64,000 nt of DNA from Xanthomonas indica (GCF_040529045.1 NZ_CP131914.1:2030501-2094500), one strand, 5' to 3'; counted from the first letter of the stretch, positions 27,240-37,159 are shown. The notes: generated by a model not told the origin, from the sequence alone. Numbers and translations: made by a program.

Positions 27240-29801
27240 TCAGGCCACGAACGGCCGCGACCGCGCGCGTTCCACCGGCAGCGCCAGCCGCGCCGAGGCC
27301 AACCCGGGCGCCGTGGCCTCCAACGTCAGCGTGCCGACCGTGCGCGTGGTCTGCAGCAAGGCCATGCACAGGCCGTTGAAGGCGCGGCGCTGGTCGGCCT
27401 TGTCGCGTTCGTGGCTGGACGGGTCGCCGTTGCCCACGCCGATCAGGCGGCCGGGGCCGCGGACGGCGAAGTGCACGGTGTCGCCGGCGGTGGGCACGAT
27501 GCGGCCCTGCGCGTCGACGATCTCCACCGCGACCACCGCCACATCCTCGGCGTCGGCCAGCAGATTCGGCCGATCGCAGCGCAGGCGGACCGCGGCCGGC
27601 GCGCCGACGGTTTCGCGGCGTTGCGTCAGCACCTGCTTGCCGTCACGGTAGCCGCGCGCTTCGATGCGGCCGGGCGCGTAGCGCACGCGCCACTCGACGT
27701 GGCCGTAGGCCGGCACCTGCTGCAGGCCCTGGCTGACGCCGTTGACCAGCAGTTCCACCGCGTCCAGGTTGCTGTGGCACCAGACGTCGACCATGCCGTT
27801 GTCGCGCTCGTCCAGCAGGCCGTCCCAGTTCCAGTGCGGGAACAGGTGCAGCACCGGTTCGGCGGTCCATTGCGCGCGGTAGTACCAGTAGTTGTCCTTG
27901 GGGAAGCCGCAACTGTCGAGGATGCCGAACTGCGAGGCCACGTTCGGCCAGCGGTTATACGGGGTCGGCTCGCCGCGGTAATCGAAGCCGGTCCAGACGA
28001 AGCCGCCGGCGATGTAAGGGCGCTGCGCGACATAGCTCCACCAGGCTTCGGCGCTGCTCGCCCACCAGGGATAGTCGAGGTCGTAGGCGCGGGCGTAGCC
28101 GCGCACGTCGTCGGTGCGGTAGTTGCCGCGCACGCCGACGGTGCTGCCGGTTTCGCTACCGTAGACCGGGATCTGCGGATGGCGCGCATGGAAAGCGTCC
28201 ATCTGCGTGGTGCGGTAGTTGAAGCCGACCACGTCCACGACCTGGCCGACGCCGTCGTCGAAGCCCTTGTCCATGGCGAAGGTGGTGGGTCGGGTCGGGT
28301 CCAGCCGCCGCACCAGGCGCTGCATGCGCGCGACGATGCGCGCGCCGCGCGCGGTGACCATCTGCGGCTCTTCGTTGCCCAGCGACCACAGCATCACGCA
28401 GGGATGGTTGCGGCCGCGCCGCACCATCGACGTCAGTTCGGCCATGGCCTCGTCGTCGGAGGACATGCGCCGGGTCTCGTCGATCAGCAGCAGGCCCAGC
28501 CGGTCGCACAGCTCCAGCACGGCGGGCGAGGCCGGGTTGTGCGCGCTGCGGTAGGCGTTGCAGCCCATCGACTTGAGCTGGCGCAGGCGCCATTCGTGCA
28601 GGCGGTCGGGAATGGCGGTGCCGACGCCGGCATGGTCCTGGTGGTTGTTGGTGCCGTGCAGCTTGTAGGCCGCGCCATTGAGCAGCAGGCCGCGCTGAGG
28701 ATCGAATTGCAGGCGGCGCACGCCGAAGTGCGTGGTGGTCGCATCGCAGGTGCGACCGTCGCCGAGCAGGCGCGTGGACAGCGTGTAGCGCTGTGGGTTT
28801 TCCGGCGACCACGGTGCGGGCGTGCCCAGCTCCAGGGTCTGCTGCACGCGCTGCACCACGCCCGGTTCGACCGTGACCGGCGCCGAGCTGGCCTGGGCGA
28901 CGATGCGCCCGTCGGGCGCGCGGATCACCGACACCACGCTGCACTGGCGTGGCGTGGCGCCGTTGTTGCCCAGTTCGGTTTCCACCAGGGCCTGCGCGTC
29001 GCCGCCATCCCAGGCGCTGCGCACGTACACGCCGTCCACCGGCACGTGCAGAGCATCGGTGGTGCGCAGCCAGACGTGGCGGTAGATGCCGGCGCCCTCG
29101 TAGAACCAGCCTTCGCCGAGGGTGGCGTCCACGCGCACGGCGATGATGTTCCGGGCGCCGTAGTCGAGCACGTCGCTGAGGTCGACCTCGAAGCCGCAGT
29201 AGCCGCTGCCGTTGCGGCCGACGATGTGGCCGTTGCAGAACACGATGCAATCGCGGAACACGCCGTCGAATTCCAGGCTGATGCGCTTGCCCAGGTCCTC
29301 GGCTGGAATCTCCAGCACGCGGCGGTACCAGCCGATGCTGGTCTGCGGATCGGTGCGGCCCAGCGGCGTGTAGCCATGCGCGGCGGCCGGGTCTTCGCCG
29401 TTGACCAGGGTGGAGCTCGGGTCCTGGCGCGGCGGCAGCGCCACCGCCCAGTCGTGCGGCAGGTCGATGCGCTCCCAGTCGCTGTCGTCGAAGGCGAGCA
29501 GGGCGGCGTCGGCGGTGTCCTTGCCGGCCTTGGCGTAGGTGCGCTGGAAGGTGCCGAAATGGAAGTCGCGTGCCGGATCGTCGGCGTGGCCGAGATGGAA
29601 GCGCCAGCCGCCGTCGCACAGCAGGCGCTGGCGCGGAGCATCGTCGTCCAGATCCAGCGAGAGCGGCGCAATGGCATCGCTGCCGGTGGGCGTGGCGGCC
29701 AGCGCGGCCGGCGCCAGCGCCGCGGCGGCACCGGGCACCGCCACCTGCACGCCGCCGGCGACCAGCGAGCGCAGCAGGTCGCGGCGGCTCAGTTCGATCA
29801 T
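27240..29801 (-). CDS. Beta-galactosidase, GH2, Tat-exported
   Basis: 853 residues. The N-terminus [16 protein letters not shown] with a hydrophobic stretch and ALAATP is a twin-arginine signal, so a folded enzyme is probably exported to the periplasm. GH2 sugar-binding domain ([27 protein letters not shown]), immunoglobulin-like domain, then the barrel with [43 protein letters not shown], acid/base Glu in WSLGNEEPQ and nucleophile Glu in [11 protein letters not shown]-terminal beta-domain follows. Likely removes galactose from galacto-oligosaccharides made by the GH53 enzyme. Its ATG overlaps the GH53 stop (ATGA), so the genes are coupled. Last gene of the TonB receptor operon. Confidence 0.93.
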   Translation of the reverse strand: MIELSRRDLLRSLVAGGVQVAVPGAAAALAPAALAATPTGSDAIAPLSLDLDDDAPRQRLLCDGGWRFHLGHADDPARDFHFGTFQRTYAKAGKDTADAALLAFDDSDWERIDLPHDWAVALPPRQDPSSTLVNGEDPAAAHGYTPLGRTDPQTSIGWYRRVLEIPAEDLGKRISLEFDGVFRDCIVFCNGHIVGRNGSGYCGFEVDLSDVLDYGARNIIAVRVDATLGEGWFYEGAGIYRHVWLRTTDALHVPVDGVYVRSAWDGGDAQALVETELGNNGATPRQCSVVSVIRAPDGRIVAQASSAPVTVEPGVVQRVQQTLELGTPAPWSPENPQRYTLSTRLLGDGRTCDATTTHFGVRRLQFDPQRGLLLNGAAYKLHGTNNHQDHAGVGTAIPDRLHEWRLRQLKSMGCNAYRSAHNPASPAVLELCDRLGLLLIDETRRMSSDDEAMAELTSMVRRGRNHPCVMLWSLGNEEPQMVTARGARIVARMQRLVRRLDPTRPTTFAMDKGFDDGVGQVVDVVGFNYRTTQMDAFHARHPQIPVYGSETGSTVGVRGNYRTDDVRGYARAYDLDYPWWASSAEAWWSYVAQRPYIAGGFVWTGFDYRGEPTPYNRWPNVASQFGILDSCGFPKDNYWYYRAQWTAEPVLHLFPHWNWDGLLDERDNGMVDVWCHSNLDAVELLVNGVSQGLQQVPAYGHVEWRVRYAPGRIEARGYRDGKQVLTQRRETVGAPAAVRLRCDRPNLLADAEDVAVVAVEIVDAQGRIVPTAGDTVHFAVRGPGRLIGVGNGDPSSHERDKADQRRAFNGLCMALLQTTRTVGTLTLEATAPGLASARLALPVERARSRPFVA

Positions 29802-30973
29802 GGCTGCGCGTCCTGCGCCGGCGCTGCACCCTTGCCGGTCGGCATGGCCGGCGCCGGGCGGTAGGCGTGCTGCATGAAACCGATGCCGGGCAGCAGTTCG
29901 TTGCCGTGGCGGAAATCGAAGAAGCTGGCGTTCTCCCACGAGGAGCCGACGCCCCAGCGGGTCTTGCAGGTGTTGCTGGTCCAGGCCGGTTCCCAGTACA
30001 CGACGCCGCTGCCGCCGTTGTCGACCACCAGTTGGGTGAGGTCGACCAGGTAGTTCAACTGGCCCTGCGGGGTGGCCGGGTAGCCCTTAATCAGCGAGTC
30101 GGCGCCGAGCAGGTTGGGCGAGGGGTCGCCGCTTTCCAGCGTCCACGGATAGGCGGTCTCCACCACCATCACTTCGGCCGGATAGCGCTGGCGCAGGCGC
30201 ATGATGGTGGCGCCGAGCTGGTCCATGGTCTCGCGCGACCACTTGCGGTAGTAGCTGATGCCGATGAAGTCGAAGTCGCGCACGCCGGCCTTGGCCGCGG
30301 CGGCGAACCACGGCTCCACGTTCTCCGGCTGGGCGATGTGCAGCATCACCTTGGGCTTGATCGTCGAGCGCGCGCCGGCGTCGCGCACCGCCTGAATGCC
30401 GGCGTTGAACAGCTTGGCGTTGCGGGTCCAGTCGATCGGCCGGCGCTTGTCCCAGGGCTGGCTGTCCATCAGGTCGGAATTGCTCTCATTGCCGACCTGC
30501 ACCAGTTCCGGCATCAGCCCGGCGCGGTCCAGCGCGCTGAGCGTGTCGTAGGTGAAGCCATACAGCGTGCGCGCCAGTTCGTCCTGGTCGGTGATGTTGG
30601 CCCAGGCCTTGGGGATCAGTTGCTTCTCGCCGTCGGCCCAGTCGTCGGAGTAGTGGAAGTCCAGCAGCACCTGCATGCCCTGCGCGCGCGCCCGGCGGAT
30701 GGTCTTCTTGACGTCGCTCAGGTCGCTGTAGCGGGTCCAGCGCGCATCGTTCCACAGGCGCACGCGCACCAGGTTGGCGCCGTGCGCGTGGAACAGCTCG
30801 AACGGGTCGCGCACCGCGCCGTGGTCGCGGTACTGCACGCCGCAATCCTCCATCTCGTTGACGTAGGACAGGTCGGCGCCGAGGTACAGCGTGCCGGCAC
30901 CGGCCACGGGCGCGGCGAGGGCGGCGGCGAGGGCCAGCGCGAGCGCCGGCAGCCAGGTGCGTTGGGATCGCAT
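29798..30973 (-). CDS. Arabinogalactan endo-beta-1,4-galactanase, GH53
   Basis: 391 residues with a Sec signal (MRSQRTWLPALALALAAALAAPVAGA). GH53 barrel motifs: YLGADLSYVNEMEDCGVQY at the mature N-terminus, NLVRVRLWNDA, LLDFHYSDDWADGEKQ, acid/base Glu in VQVGNESNSDL and nucleophile Glu in VVETAYPW. It ends with the family's GVVYWEPAWTSNTCKTRWGVGSSWENASFFDF. It cuts the galactan side chains of pectin (type I arabinogalactan). A Pro/Ala-rich tail of about 20 residues follows. It starts 16 nt after the TonB receptor stop and overlaps GH2 by 4 nt. Confidence 0.96.
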   Translation of the reverse strand: MRSQRTWLPALALALAAALAAPVAGAGTLYLGADLSYVNEMEDCGVQYRDHGAVRDPFELFHAHGANLVRVRLWNDARWTRYSDLSDVKKTIRRARAQGMQVLLDFHYSDDWADGEKQLIPKAWANITDQDELARTLYGFTYDTLSALDRAGLMPELVQVGNESNSDLMDSQPWDKRRPIDWTRNAKLFNAGIQAVRDAGARSTIKPKVMLHIAQPENVEPWFAAAAKAGVRDFDFIGISYYRKWSRETMDQLGATIMRLRQRYPAEVMVVETAYPWTLESGDPSPNLLGADSLIKGYPATPQGQLNYLVDLTQLVVDNGGSGVVYWEPAWTSNTCKTRWGVGSSWENASFFDFRHGNELLPGIGFMQHAYRPAPAMPTGKGAAPAQDAQP

Positions 30974-30989
30974 GCGGGTCTCCGGCGGC

Positions 30990-33686
30990 TCAGAACGTGT
31001 AGGTCGCTTCCAGGGCGAAGCGGCGGCCGAACAGTTGGTAGCCGCCATCGTCCTGGTTGGCGAGCCGGTTGCGCTTGTTGTCGCTGTACGCGCGCAACGG
31101 TTCGTTGGTCAGGTTGCCGACCTGGAACTTGAAGCCCAGGTGCTCGCTGTAGCGCCAGGCCAGGCTCAGGTCCACCGTGCCTTCGCTTTCCAGTCGCGCC
31201 AGCCGCGCCGCGTTCCAGCCGTACACCACGGTGTAGGGGCTGTGGTACTTGTAGCCGATCCGCGCTTCGAACTTGCTGTTGTTGTACCAGAGGTCCAGCG
31301 TGCCGGTGTTGCGCGCCAGGCCGCTGAGCGGCAGCGGATTGTCCGCCGGCGAGAACTCGTGCAGGTTGGATTCCACATACGAATAGTTCGAGTAGATGCC
31401 GAAGTTCTCCATGTGCGGGATGAAGAAGAACGGGGTCTGGAAGGTCAGCTCGGCACCGTTGATGTAGCCGCCGCCGCCGTTGAACGGACCGCTAATCAGG
31501 TAGTCGCGGCCGTCGATGGTCTCGTGCTGGGTCTTGTAGCCGATGCTCGAATCCACCCACTTGCGGTACAGCGCCAGCGCGGCCAGTGCTTCCTTGTGGA
31601 AGTACCACTCGTAGGACAGGTCGAGCTGGGTGGCGCGGAACGGATTGAGCTGCGGGTTGCCGCCGCTGCCGGTGAGCTGGCCGACGGTGGTGTTGGGGTC
31701 GTCGAGCGCGCGCCCGGTGCGCAGTTCGTCCAGCGGCGGCCGCGCCATCACCTTGGCGACCGAGACGCGCAGGATGCGCTCGGGATCGATCAGGAAGTTG
31801 ACCGTGGCGCTGGGCAGCACGTCGGTGTAGGTCTTGCCGGCGCTGCTCGGCTGTACCACGCCGCCGACGGTGTCGTAGCCGTGGCTGTCGGTATCGGTGT
31901 GGACCACGCGCACGCCGGCGTTGCCGGTGACGTCTACGCCGAACCACTGCGAACTGAACACCGCCTTGGCGAAGGCCTCGCGCACGTTTTCCTCGACGTT
32001 CCAGTGGTCCAGGCGCTGTTCGACGGCCAGGCTGGGATCGAAGCCGCCGAAGCCGAGCCTGGCGATCGCGTCCAGGTCGCCGCCGGTCAGGGTCGGCACG
32101 TTCAGGTCCGGCATCGTCTCCGGGTAGATCAGGTCCTGGTAGGCCGAGATCGGCTGGCTATAGCCGGACTGGAAGCTGGTGAAGTGGCGGTTCTGCTTCT
32201 CGCGGCGCGCGGCGCGTGCGCCGAACTCCAGTGCGGTGATCGGCGAATCGGCGATCGCACGGCTGGCGCTCAGCGCCAGCGCGGCGATGCGGTCGCGCAG
32301 CGCCTGCGGTTCGGTCTGGCCGCTGATGCCCCATTCCGGCGCATCGGAACTGGTGCTGATGGTGGGGGTGACGCCGTGGCGGAAGTCGAACGACACCGTG
32401 TCCGGATTGCTGCCGAAGCGCACCGCGCGCCAGTCGTTGTCGCGCTTGGCCTGCGAGAACGACAGGTCGCTGCCCAGCGTCCACACGTCGCCGCGCCACT
32501 TGGCGTTGAGGCCGCCGGCCGCCAGTGTCTTGACCTCGTCGTAGTTGGCGATGACGTGGTCCACCTGCAGATTGGAATTGGCCAGGGTGCCGGCGACCAC
32601 GTCGCCATCGACGATGGTGTAGGACGAGCCGGGCGTGGTGTACGGATTGCTGGCCGAGTAGATGCTGTAGCCGAGGTTGTTGAACCAGTTCTGGCGCTGG
32701 TCCTCGTCGATGCGGATGCGCGAGTACAGGCCGTCGAGCTTGAGTTCCAGGTTGCCCGAGCGCCATTGCACGGTGCCCATGGCGCCGGTGCGGGTCTGCT
32801 CGGTCAGCTTGAGCTGGTCGGCCGCGCCCCACGGGGTGTAGTCGACCTTGCCGTCGCCATCGACGTCGCGCGCGTTGCTGGCGTCGGTGTAGCCCCAGGT
32901 GCCGATCGAGACGCCGGCGTTCTTCTGCTTCTGGTAGGTGGTGCCGAGCGCGACCGCGAGGTTGTCGTTGATGCGGTGGATCCAGCTCGCGCCCAGGCGC
33001 TGGCCCCACGGCGAATAGTCGCGTGCGTCCTTGGCCTCGTCGTAGTACACCGGGCCGGCGGTGGCGACGAAGGTCGGGCCGGTGTGGTCGAGCGGATTGA
33101 TGGTGGAGATGTCCACGGTGGCGGCGATGCCGCCGGCGATCAGGTCCGCCGACGGGGTCTTGTAGACCTTGACGGTGGAGACGATCTCGGTGGGGAACAC
33201 TTCCCAGCGCACCGCGCGGTTGGGTTCGGAGGAGGCGATCTCGCGGCCGTTGACCGTGCCCATGGTCATGCGCGGGCCGAGGCCGCGCACCGTGGCCAGG
33301 CTTTCGTTGCCGCGGTCGCGGGTGCCGTTGACGCCGGGCAGGCGCACCAGCGCCTCGGCCACGGTGACGTTGGGCATCTGCCCCATGTTGTCGGCGGAGA
33401 TGACCTCGACCACGTGGTCGTCGAGCTGCTTGGCCTGCACCGCCTGTTCCAGGCTGGCGCGCTGACCGACCACCATCACGTTGTCCAGGGTGACCGGCTG
33501 CTGGCCGTTCTTGGCGTCGGTCGTGGCGGGCGGCGTGGCCGCGGCCGCCGGATCGGCGGGGACGCTCTGCGCGTGCGCGGCGAAGTTGCCGGACAGGGCC
33601 AGGACGATGGCCGCGCCCAGCAGATTGCGGGCGGCAGGGCGGTGCGCGCGCCGGCCGGCCGGGCGACGGAGCTGTTCCAAAGGCAT
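30990..33686 (-). CDS. TonB-dependent receptor for plant oligosaccharides (galactan type)
   Basis: 898-residue outer membrane receptor of the TIGR01782-like class used by Xanthomonas to import complex sugars. Sec signal of about 40 residues ends NFAAHAQ. TonB box region near VMVVGQRASLEQA; plug domain with VAEALVRLPGVNGTRDRGNESLATVRGLGPRMTMGTVNGREI and KTPSADLIAGGIAATVDISTINPLD. Beta-barrel to the C-terminal Phe (ALEATYTF), the expected outer membrane signal. Start chosen at the ATG after GGGAGGGAAC. It heads an operon with GH53 and GH2 enzymes, forming a galactan scavenging unit: uptake across the outer membrane powered by TonB-ExbBD, degradation outside or in the periplasm. Confidence 0.93.
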   Translation of the reverse strand: MPLEQLRRPAGRRAHRPAARNLLGAAIVLALSGNFAAHAQSVPADPAAAATPPATTDAKNGQQPVTLDNVMVVGQRASLEQAVQAKQLDDHVVEVISADNMGQMPNVTVAEALVRLPGVNGTRDRGNESLATVRGLGPRMTMGTVNGREIASSEPNRAVRWEVFPTEIVSTVKVYKTPSADLIAGGIAATVDISTINPLDHTGPTFVATAGPVYYDEAKDARDYSPWGQRLGASWIHRINDNLAVALGTTYQKQKNAGVSIGTWGYTDASNARDVDGDGKVDYTPWGAADQLKLTEQTRTGAMGTVQWRSGNLELKLDGLYSRIRIDEDQRQNWFNNLGYSIYSASNPYTTPGSSYTIVDGDVVAGTLANSNLQVDHVIANYDEVKTLAAGGLNAKWRGDVWTLGSDLSFSQAKRDNDWRAVRFGSNPDTVSFDFRHGVTPTISTSSDAPEWGISGQTEPQALRDRIAALALSASRAIADSPITALEFGARAARREKQNRHFTSFQSGYSQPISAYQDLIYPETMPDLNVPTLTGGDLDAIARLGFGGFDPSLAVEQRLDHWNVEENVREAFAKAVFSSQWFGVDVTGNAGVRVVHTDTDSHGYDTVGGVVQPSSAGKTYTDVLPSATVNFLIDPERILRVSVAKVMARPPLDELRTGRALDDPNTTVGQLTGSGGNPQLNPFRATQLDLSYEWYFHKEALAALALYRKWVDSSIGYKTQHETIDGRDYLISGPFNGGGGYINGAELTFQTPFFFIPHMENFGIYSNYSYVESNLHEFSPADNPLPLSGLARNTGTLDLWYNNSKFEARIGYKYHSPYTVVYGWNAARLARLESEGTVDLSLAWRYSEHLGFKFQVGNLTNEPLRAYSDNKRNRLANQDDGGYQLFGRRFALEATYTF

Positions 33687-34015
33687 TTTTGTTCCCTCCC
33701 AGGACAAAAAGTGACCGATCAAGTTGGCATGGGCCGGAAAAATCCGGTCCTGGGGGCATCGGCAGGGCGGCCCTGCATGACGGCAGGCTGTCCCGATCGT
33801 TGTCCTCGATGACGTGTCTGCCGGCGTGGCGGGGCGGGCGTGGCATGTCCGGCGATGACTGCACGGACATCCCCGATTCGCTGCCTTGGCGCGCGAGAGA
33901 CCGGGAGCGAGGATAGAAGCGCCAGGCATTCCATTCCAATGAAGCATTTGCCGAGGGCTATCTCGTTTTGGAATGGATGTCGCGCGCCGGGTCCCGCTGC
34001 CGGTCCGCGCGACCC
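33687..34015. other. Gene-free interval upstream of the TonB receptor
   Basis: 329 nt. It holds the inverted repeat above, a small CCGG-aaaaat-CCGG hairpin near 33734 and the receptor's ribosome site. No gene was found. The lysR gene ends at its right edge. Confidence 0.5.
33931..33976 (-). promoter_or_regulatory. Inverted repeat and candidate promoter upstream of the galactan operon
   Basis: CCATTCCAA (33931-33939) and TTGGAATGG (33968-33976) are perfect 9-bp arms 28 bp apart. On the minus strand TTGGAA (33939-33934) with an 18-nt spacer and TATCCT gives a possible promoter whose -35 lies in one arm. This would leave a leader of about 220 nt. Operator role is inferred. Confidence 0.35.
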
Positions 34016-34909
34016 TCAGGCCGCGGCGGACGCGGCCTGCAAGCCCAGCAGGGCCGCGGCCGCCGCCCCCAGGCTGCGTTCGCGGTGGCGCAGCGCATGG
34101 AAGCTGCGTTCGCCCAGCGCCACGGCGAGGGGCTGCAGGCGGCCGCTCTCCAGCCATGGGGCCGCGGCCAGTTGCGAGATCGCCGCCAGGCTGTGCCCGG
34201 CCTGCACCGCCGACAGCACCGCTTCGTTGGAGGGCAGGGACAGGGCCACGCGCAGGCGCTCCGGGGCGATGCCGGCGGCGCGCAGTGCCGCCTCGAACGC
34301 CGAGCGGGTGCCCGAGCCGGGTTCGCGCATGATCCAGGTGCTGTCGGCGACCAGCCGTGCCAGCCCGGGGCGGCGACGCCCCGCCAACGGATGGTCCGGC
34401 GCGGCGACCACGCGCAGCCGGTCGTGGTCCAGCGGCGAACTCAGCAACTCGGGGGCCTGCACGCCGCCCTCGACGAAGCCCAGGTCGGCGCGCCCCTCGC
34501 GCACCGCGCGCGCCACGCTGTCGGTGTTGCCCACGCTCAGGCGGATCTCGATCTGCGGATAGCGCGCATGGAACGCCATCAGCCGGGTCGGCAGCCAATA
34601 GCTGGCCACGGTCTGGCTGGCGTGCAGGTCGAGCGTGCCGCGCAGCACGCCGCGCCATTCGCTCAGGGCCAGTTCGGCGGCGCGGCTGCGCGCCAGGATC
34701 GCCTTGGCGTCCTCGCAGAACGCGGCGCCAGCCGCGGTCAGCACCAGGCCGCGGCCAACCCGGTCGAACAGCGCGACCCCGTACTGATGCTCGAGTGCCT
34801 TGATCGCAGCGCTGGCCGCCGATGGCGTGCGATGCGCGGCGTGTGCGCCCAGGGTCAGGTGCTGGCGTTCGGCCACCGCCACGAACAGCGCGAGTTGTTC
34901 CAGGGTCAT
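34016..34909 (-). CDS. LysR-family regulator (YeiE/CysB-like)
   Basis: 297-residue transcription factor. N-terminal winged helix: MTLEQLALFVAVAERQHLTLGAHAAHRTPSAASAAIKALEHQYGVALFDRVGRGLVLTAAG. C-terminal periplasmic-binding-like effector domain with GTLDLHASQTVASYWLPTRLMAFHARYPQIEIRLSVGNT and REPGSGTRSAFEAAL. Highest resemblance by eye is to YeiE, the regulator often paired with YeiH. It is divergent from a YeiH gene and carries a T-N11-A dyad 9 nt upstream of its start, so it probably controls both genes. Effector unknown. Confidence 0.92.
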   Translation of the reverse strand: MTLEQLALFVAVAERQHLTLGAHAAHRTPSAASAAIKALEHQYGVALFDRVGRGLVLTAAGAAFCEDAKAILARSRAAELALSEWRGVLRGTLDLHASQTVASYWLPTRLMAFHARYPQIEIRLSVGNTDSVARAVREGRADLGFVEGGVQAPELLSSPLDHDRLRVVAAPDHPLAGRRRPGLARLVADSTWIMREPGSGTRSAFEAALRAAGIAPERLRVALSLPSNEAVLSAVQAGHSLAAISQLAAAPWLESGRLQPLAVALGERSFHALRHRERSLGAAAAALLGLQAASAAA

Positions 34910-34917
34910 GCGGCCAC

Positions 34918-34936
34918 CGTTCGGGCTGATCGAACG
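34918..34936. promoter_or_regulatory. LysR-type binding site (T-N11-A dyad)
   Basis: CGTTCG-N7-CGAACG, a perfect 6-bp dyad containing a T-N11-A core (T34921 to A34933). It lies between the divergent lysR and yeiH-like genes, where LysR proteins usually bind for autoregulation and activation. Confidence 0.65.
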
Positions 34937-35012
34937 AAACGTGCACCATTATGCGATGGAACCAAACGGTTTGCAGGCGCACGCTGCCGCCACTTCGATC
35001 CGGTTCGTTCCC

Positions 35013-36020
35013 ATGCGTACGCAACTGCACAGACGTTCGACCTTGCTGCCCGGGCTGGCCCTGGCCATCGCCGTGGCGGCGCTGGCGTGGCTGGCCGAGC
35101 GCGCGCAACTGCAGTGGCTGGGCCGACGCTGGATCGACGCGCTGGTGTTCGCGATCGTGCTGGGCACGCTGCTGCGCACGGTCTGGCGGCTGCCGCCGTC
35201 CAGCCACGCCGGCATCGCCTTCGCCGCCAAGCTGCCGCTGGAACTGGCGATCGTGCTGCTCGGGGCGTCGGTCGGCATCGGCGCCATCGGCGCGGCCGGC
35301 GGCCTGTTGCTGGGCGCCATCGCCGGGGTGGTGCTGCTGGCGATCGCGCTCGGCTACGGCATCGGCCGCGCGCTGGGGCTGCCGTCGCGGCTGGCCACCC
35401 TGGTCGCCTGCGGCAACGCGATCTGCGGCAATTCGGCGATCGTCGCCGCCGCGCCGGTGATCGACGCCGACTCCGACGACGTGGCCGCGGCGATCGCCTT
35501 CACCGCTGCGCTTGGCGTGCTGGTGGTGCTGCTGCTGCCGCTGGCGGTGCCGTTGCTGGGTTTAGACCAGCGCCACTACGGCATCCTCGCCGGCCTGACC
35601 GTGTACGCGGTGCCGCAGGTGCTGGCGGCGACCGTGCCGGTGGGCGCGCTGAGCGCGCAGGTGGGTGCGCTGGTCAAGCTGATGCGGGTGCTGATGCTGG
35701 GACCGGTGATGCTGTTGCTGGGGCTGATCCGCGGCGGAGCGCCGGCGCAGCGGCGCCCGGCGCACGCGCTGGTGCCGTGGTTCGTGTTCGGCTTCGTCGG
35801 CATGATGGGCTTGCGCGCGCTGGGCGTGTTGCCGGCGCCGGCGATCGAGGCGGCGCAAGCGCTGTCGTTGCTGTTCACCCTGGTGGCGATGGCCGCGCTG
35901 GGCCTGTCGGTGAACTTGCGCACGGTGCTCGCGTCCGGTGGCCGCGTACTGGCGGCCGGGACGCTGTCGCTGCTGGCGCTGGCCAGCCTCAGCGTGCTGC
36001 TGCTGCGTTGGTTGCCGTAG
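35013..36020 (+). CDS. YeiH/UPF0324 family membrane protein (putative sulfate exporter)
   Basis: 335 residues with nine or ten membrane helices. Signature stretches: AAKLPLELAIVLLGASVGIGAIGAAGG, LATLVACGNAICGNSAIVAAAPVIDADSDDVAAAIAFTAALG (the most conserved part of the family), YGILAGLTVYAVPQVLAATVPVG and VPWFVFGFVGMMGLRALG. The family is called putative sulfate exporter; the substrate has not been firmly shown. An in-frame ATG at 34956 would add 19 residues without family likeness, so 35013 is preferred. Paired with the divergent LysR gene. Confidence 0.88.
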   Translation: MRTQLHRRSTLLPGLALAIAVAALAWLAERAQLQWLGRRWIDALVFAIVLGTLLRTVWRLPPSSHAGIAFAAKLPLELAIVLLGASVGIGAIGAAGGLLLGAIAGVVLLAIALGYGIGRALGLPSRLATLVACGNAICGNSAIVAAAPVIDADSDDVAAAIAFTAALGVLVVLLLPLAVPLLGLDQRHYGILAGLTVYAVPQVLAATVPVGALSAQVGALVKLMRVLMLGPVMLLLGLIRGGAPAQRRPAHALVPWFVFGFVGMMGLRALGVLPAPAIEAAQALSLLFTLVAMAALGLSVNLRTVLASGGRVLAAGTLSLLALASLSVLLLRWLP

Positions 36021-36041
36021 CGCCGGCGCGATGCGCCGCGG

Positions 36042-36923
36042 TCAGTCGCCGTGGATGCGGCCGCTCTCGCCGGCGCGGTACAGCGTGCCCTGCGGATCGC
36101 GCGCCGGTTGCGCCTGCCGCTGCTGTTCGCTGCGCAGGGCCGAGAGCCGGTCGGCCAGGCGCGGCAGCAGATGGGTCATCGCCACGTTGGCGCTGGCCAG
36201 CAGGCCCACCTTCACGTCGCGGCCGCCGTGTTCGGCCGCGTGCTGGATCGCCTCGGCCACCCGCAGCGGCGCGATCCTCGGCTTGGGCAGCGACGGTTCC
36301 TCGCGCAGGTAGTTGCGCGCATGCTGCGGATACGGCGTGTTCACCGCGGTCGGCTGAATCAGCACCACCGACACCGGCGCATCGTCCAGGTGCTCCAGCT
36401 CGATCCGCAAGGTGTCGGTGAAGCCTTTGACCGCATGCTTGGAGGCCGCATACATGCCTTGCAGCGGGATCACCGCCTCGGAGGCCTCGCTGCCCAGGTT
36501 GACCAGGCTGCCGCGCGAGGCCAGCAGATGCGGCAGCGCCGCCATCGATCCATGCACCACGCCCCAGAAGTTCACGTCGAACAGGCGCCTGCTGTCGTGC
36601 TCGTCCACGTCGGCGAGCTTGCCGTAGATCGCCACGCCGGCATTGTTCACCCAGGTGTCGATGCGACCGAAGTGCCGGATCGCCACCGTCGCGGTCTCGT
36701 CCAGTTGCGCGCGCTCGGCCACGTCGGCGACCACCGTGATCGCCTCGCCGCCGGCGTCGCGGATCGCCTGCACGGTCGCGTCAAGGACACCCTGGCTGCG
36801 CGCCACCAGCACCACGCGGGCCCCGCGCTCGGCGGCCAGCAGCGCGGTACACAGGCCGATGCCGCTGGAGGCGCCGGTGATCACGATCACCTGTTGTGCC
36901 AGCGGGAGATGTCGTTGTGCCAT
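36042..36923 (-). CDS. Short-chain dehydrogenase/reductase (SDR)
   Basis: 293-residue oxidoreductase with a Rossmann fold. Cofactor site VIVITGASSGIGLCTALLAAERGARVVLVARS (TGxxxGIG; Arg at the adenine-ribose site suggests NADP). NNAG in WVNNAGVAIYGK, the catalytic Ser in LVNLGSEAS and the Tyr-x3-Lys in GMYAASKHAVKG. A C-terminal extension of about 60 residues (RLADRLSALRSEQQRQAQPARD) is longer than in classic SDRs, as in the group often found beside stress genes. Start at MAQRHLPL preferred; longer frame has no similarity. Divergent from the DUF4142 gene. Substrate unknown. Confidence 0.9.
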   Translation of the reverse strand: MAQRHLPLAQQVIVITGASSGIGLCTALLAAERGARVVLVARSQGVLDATVQAIRDAGGEAITVVADVAERAQLDETATVAIRHFGRIDTWVNNAGVAIYGKLADVDEHDSRRLFDVNFWGVVHGSMAALPHLLASRGSLVNLGSEASEAVIPLQGMYAASKHAVKGFTDTLRIELEHLDDAPVSVVLIQPTAVNTPYPQHARNYLREEPSLPKPRIAPLRVAEAIQHAAEHGGRDVKVGLLASANVAMTHLLPRLADRLSALRSEQQRQAQPARDPQGTLYRAGESGRIHGD

Positions 36924-37159
36924 GTGCTGCGCTCCGCAAACGGGTTCGCTCCAGCGTGGATCACGGCGCGTCGGGCCGCGTGATGCGCGCATCGCCGTGG
37001 CGTCAATCGCTGCAGCCTCACGGGCGCCGATGCGCCGCATCGCCCAGCCTCGATTTCTTTGCGTTTGCAGCATTTCGCATCGCCTGCACCCGCGTTCAAC
37101 CATGCGCTCACGACGCGCCGCGGAGCATGCGCACCACCTCTCATGCAAAGGACACTGTC

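Noticed and set aside
24511-29864. Two large plus-strand open frames opposite mutS and GH2
   Set aside because: Antisense shadows; no start signals and no domain likeness.
30990-35207. TonB receptor frame extended upstream into a 1400-residue protein
   Set aside because: The upstream part lies antisense to or across lysR and the yeiH start and has no signal peptide. The Met at 33686 has a ribosome site and a proper signal sequence.
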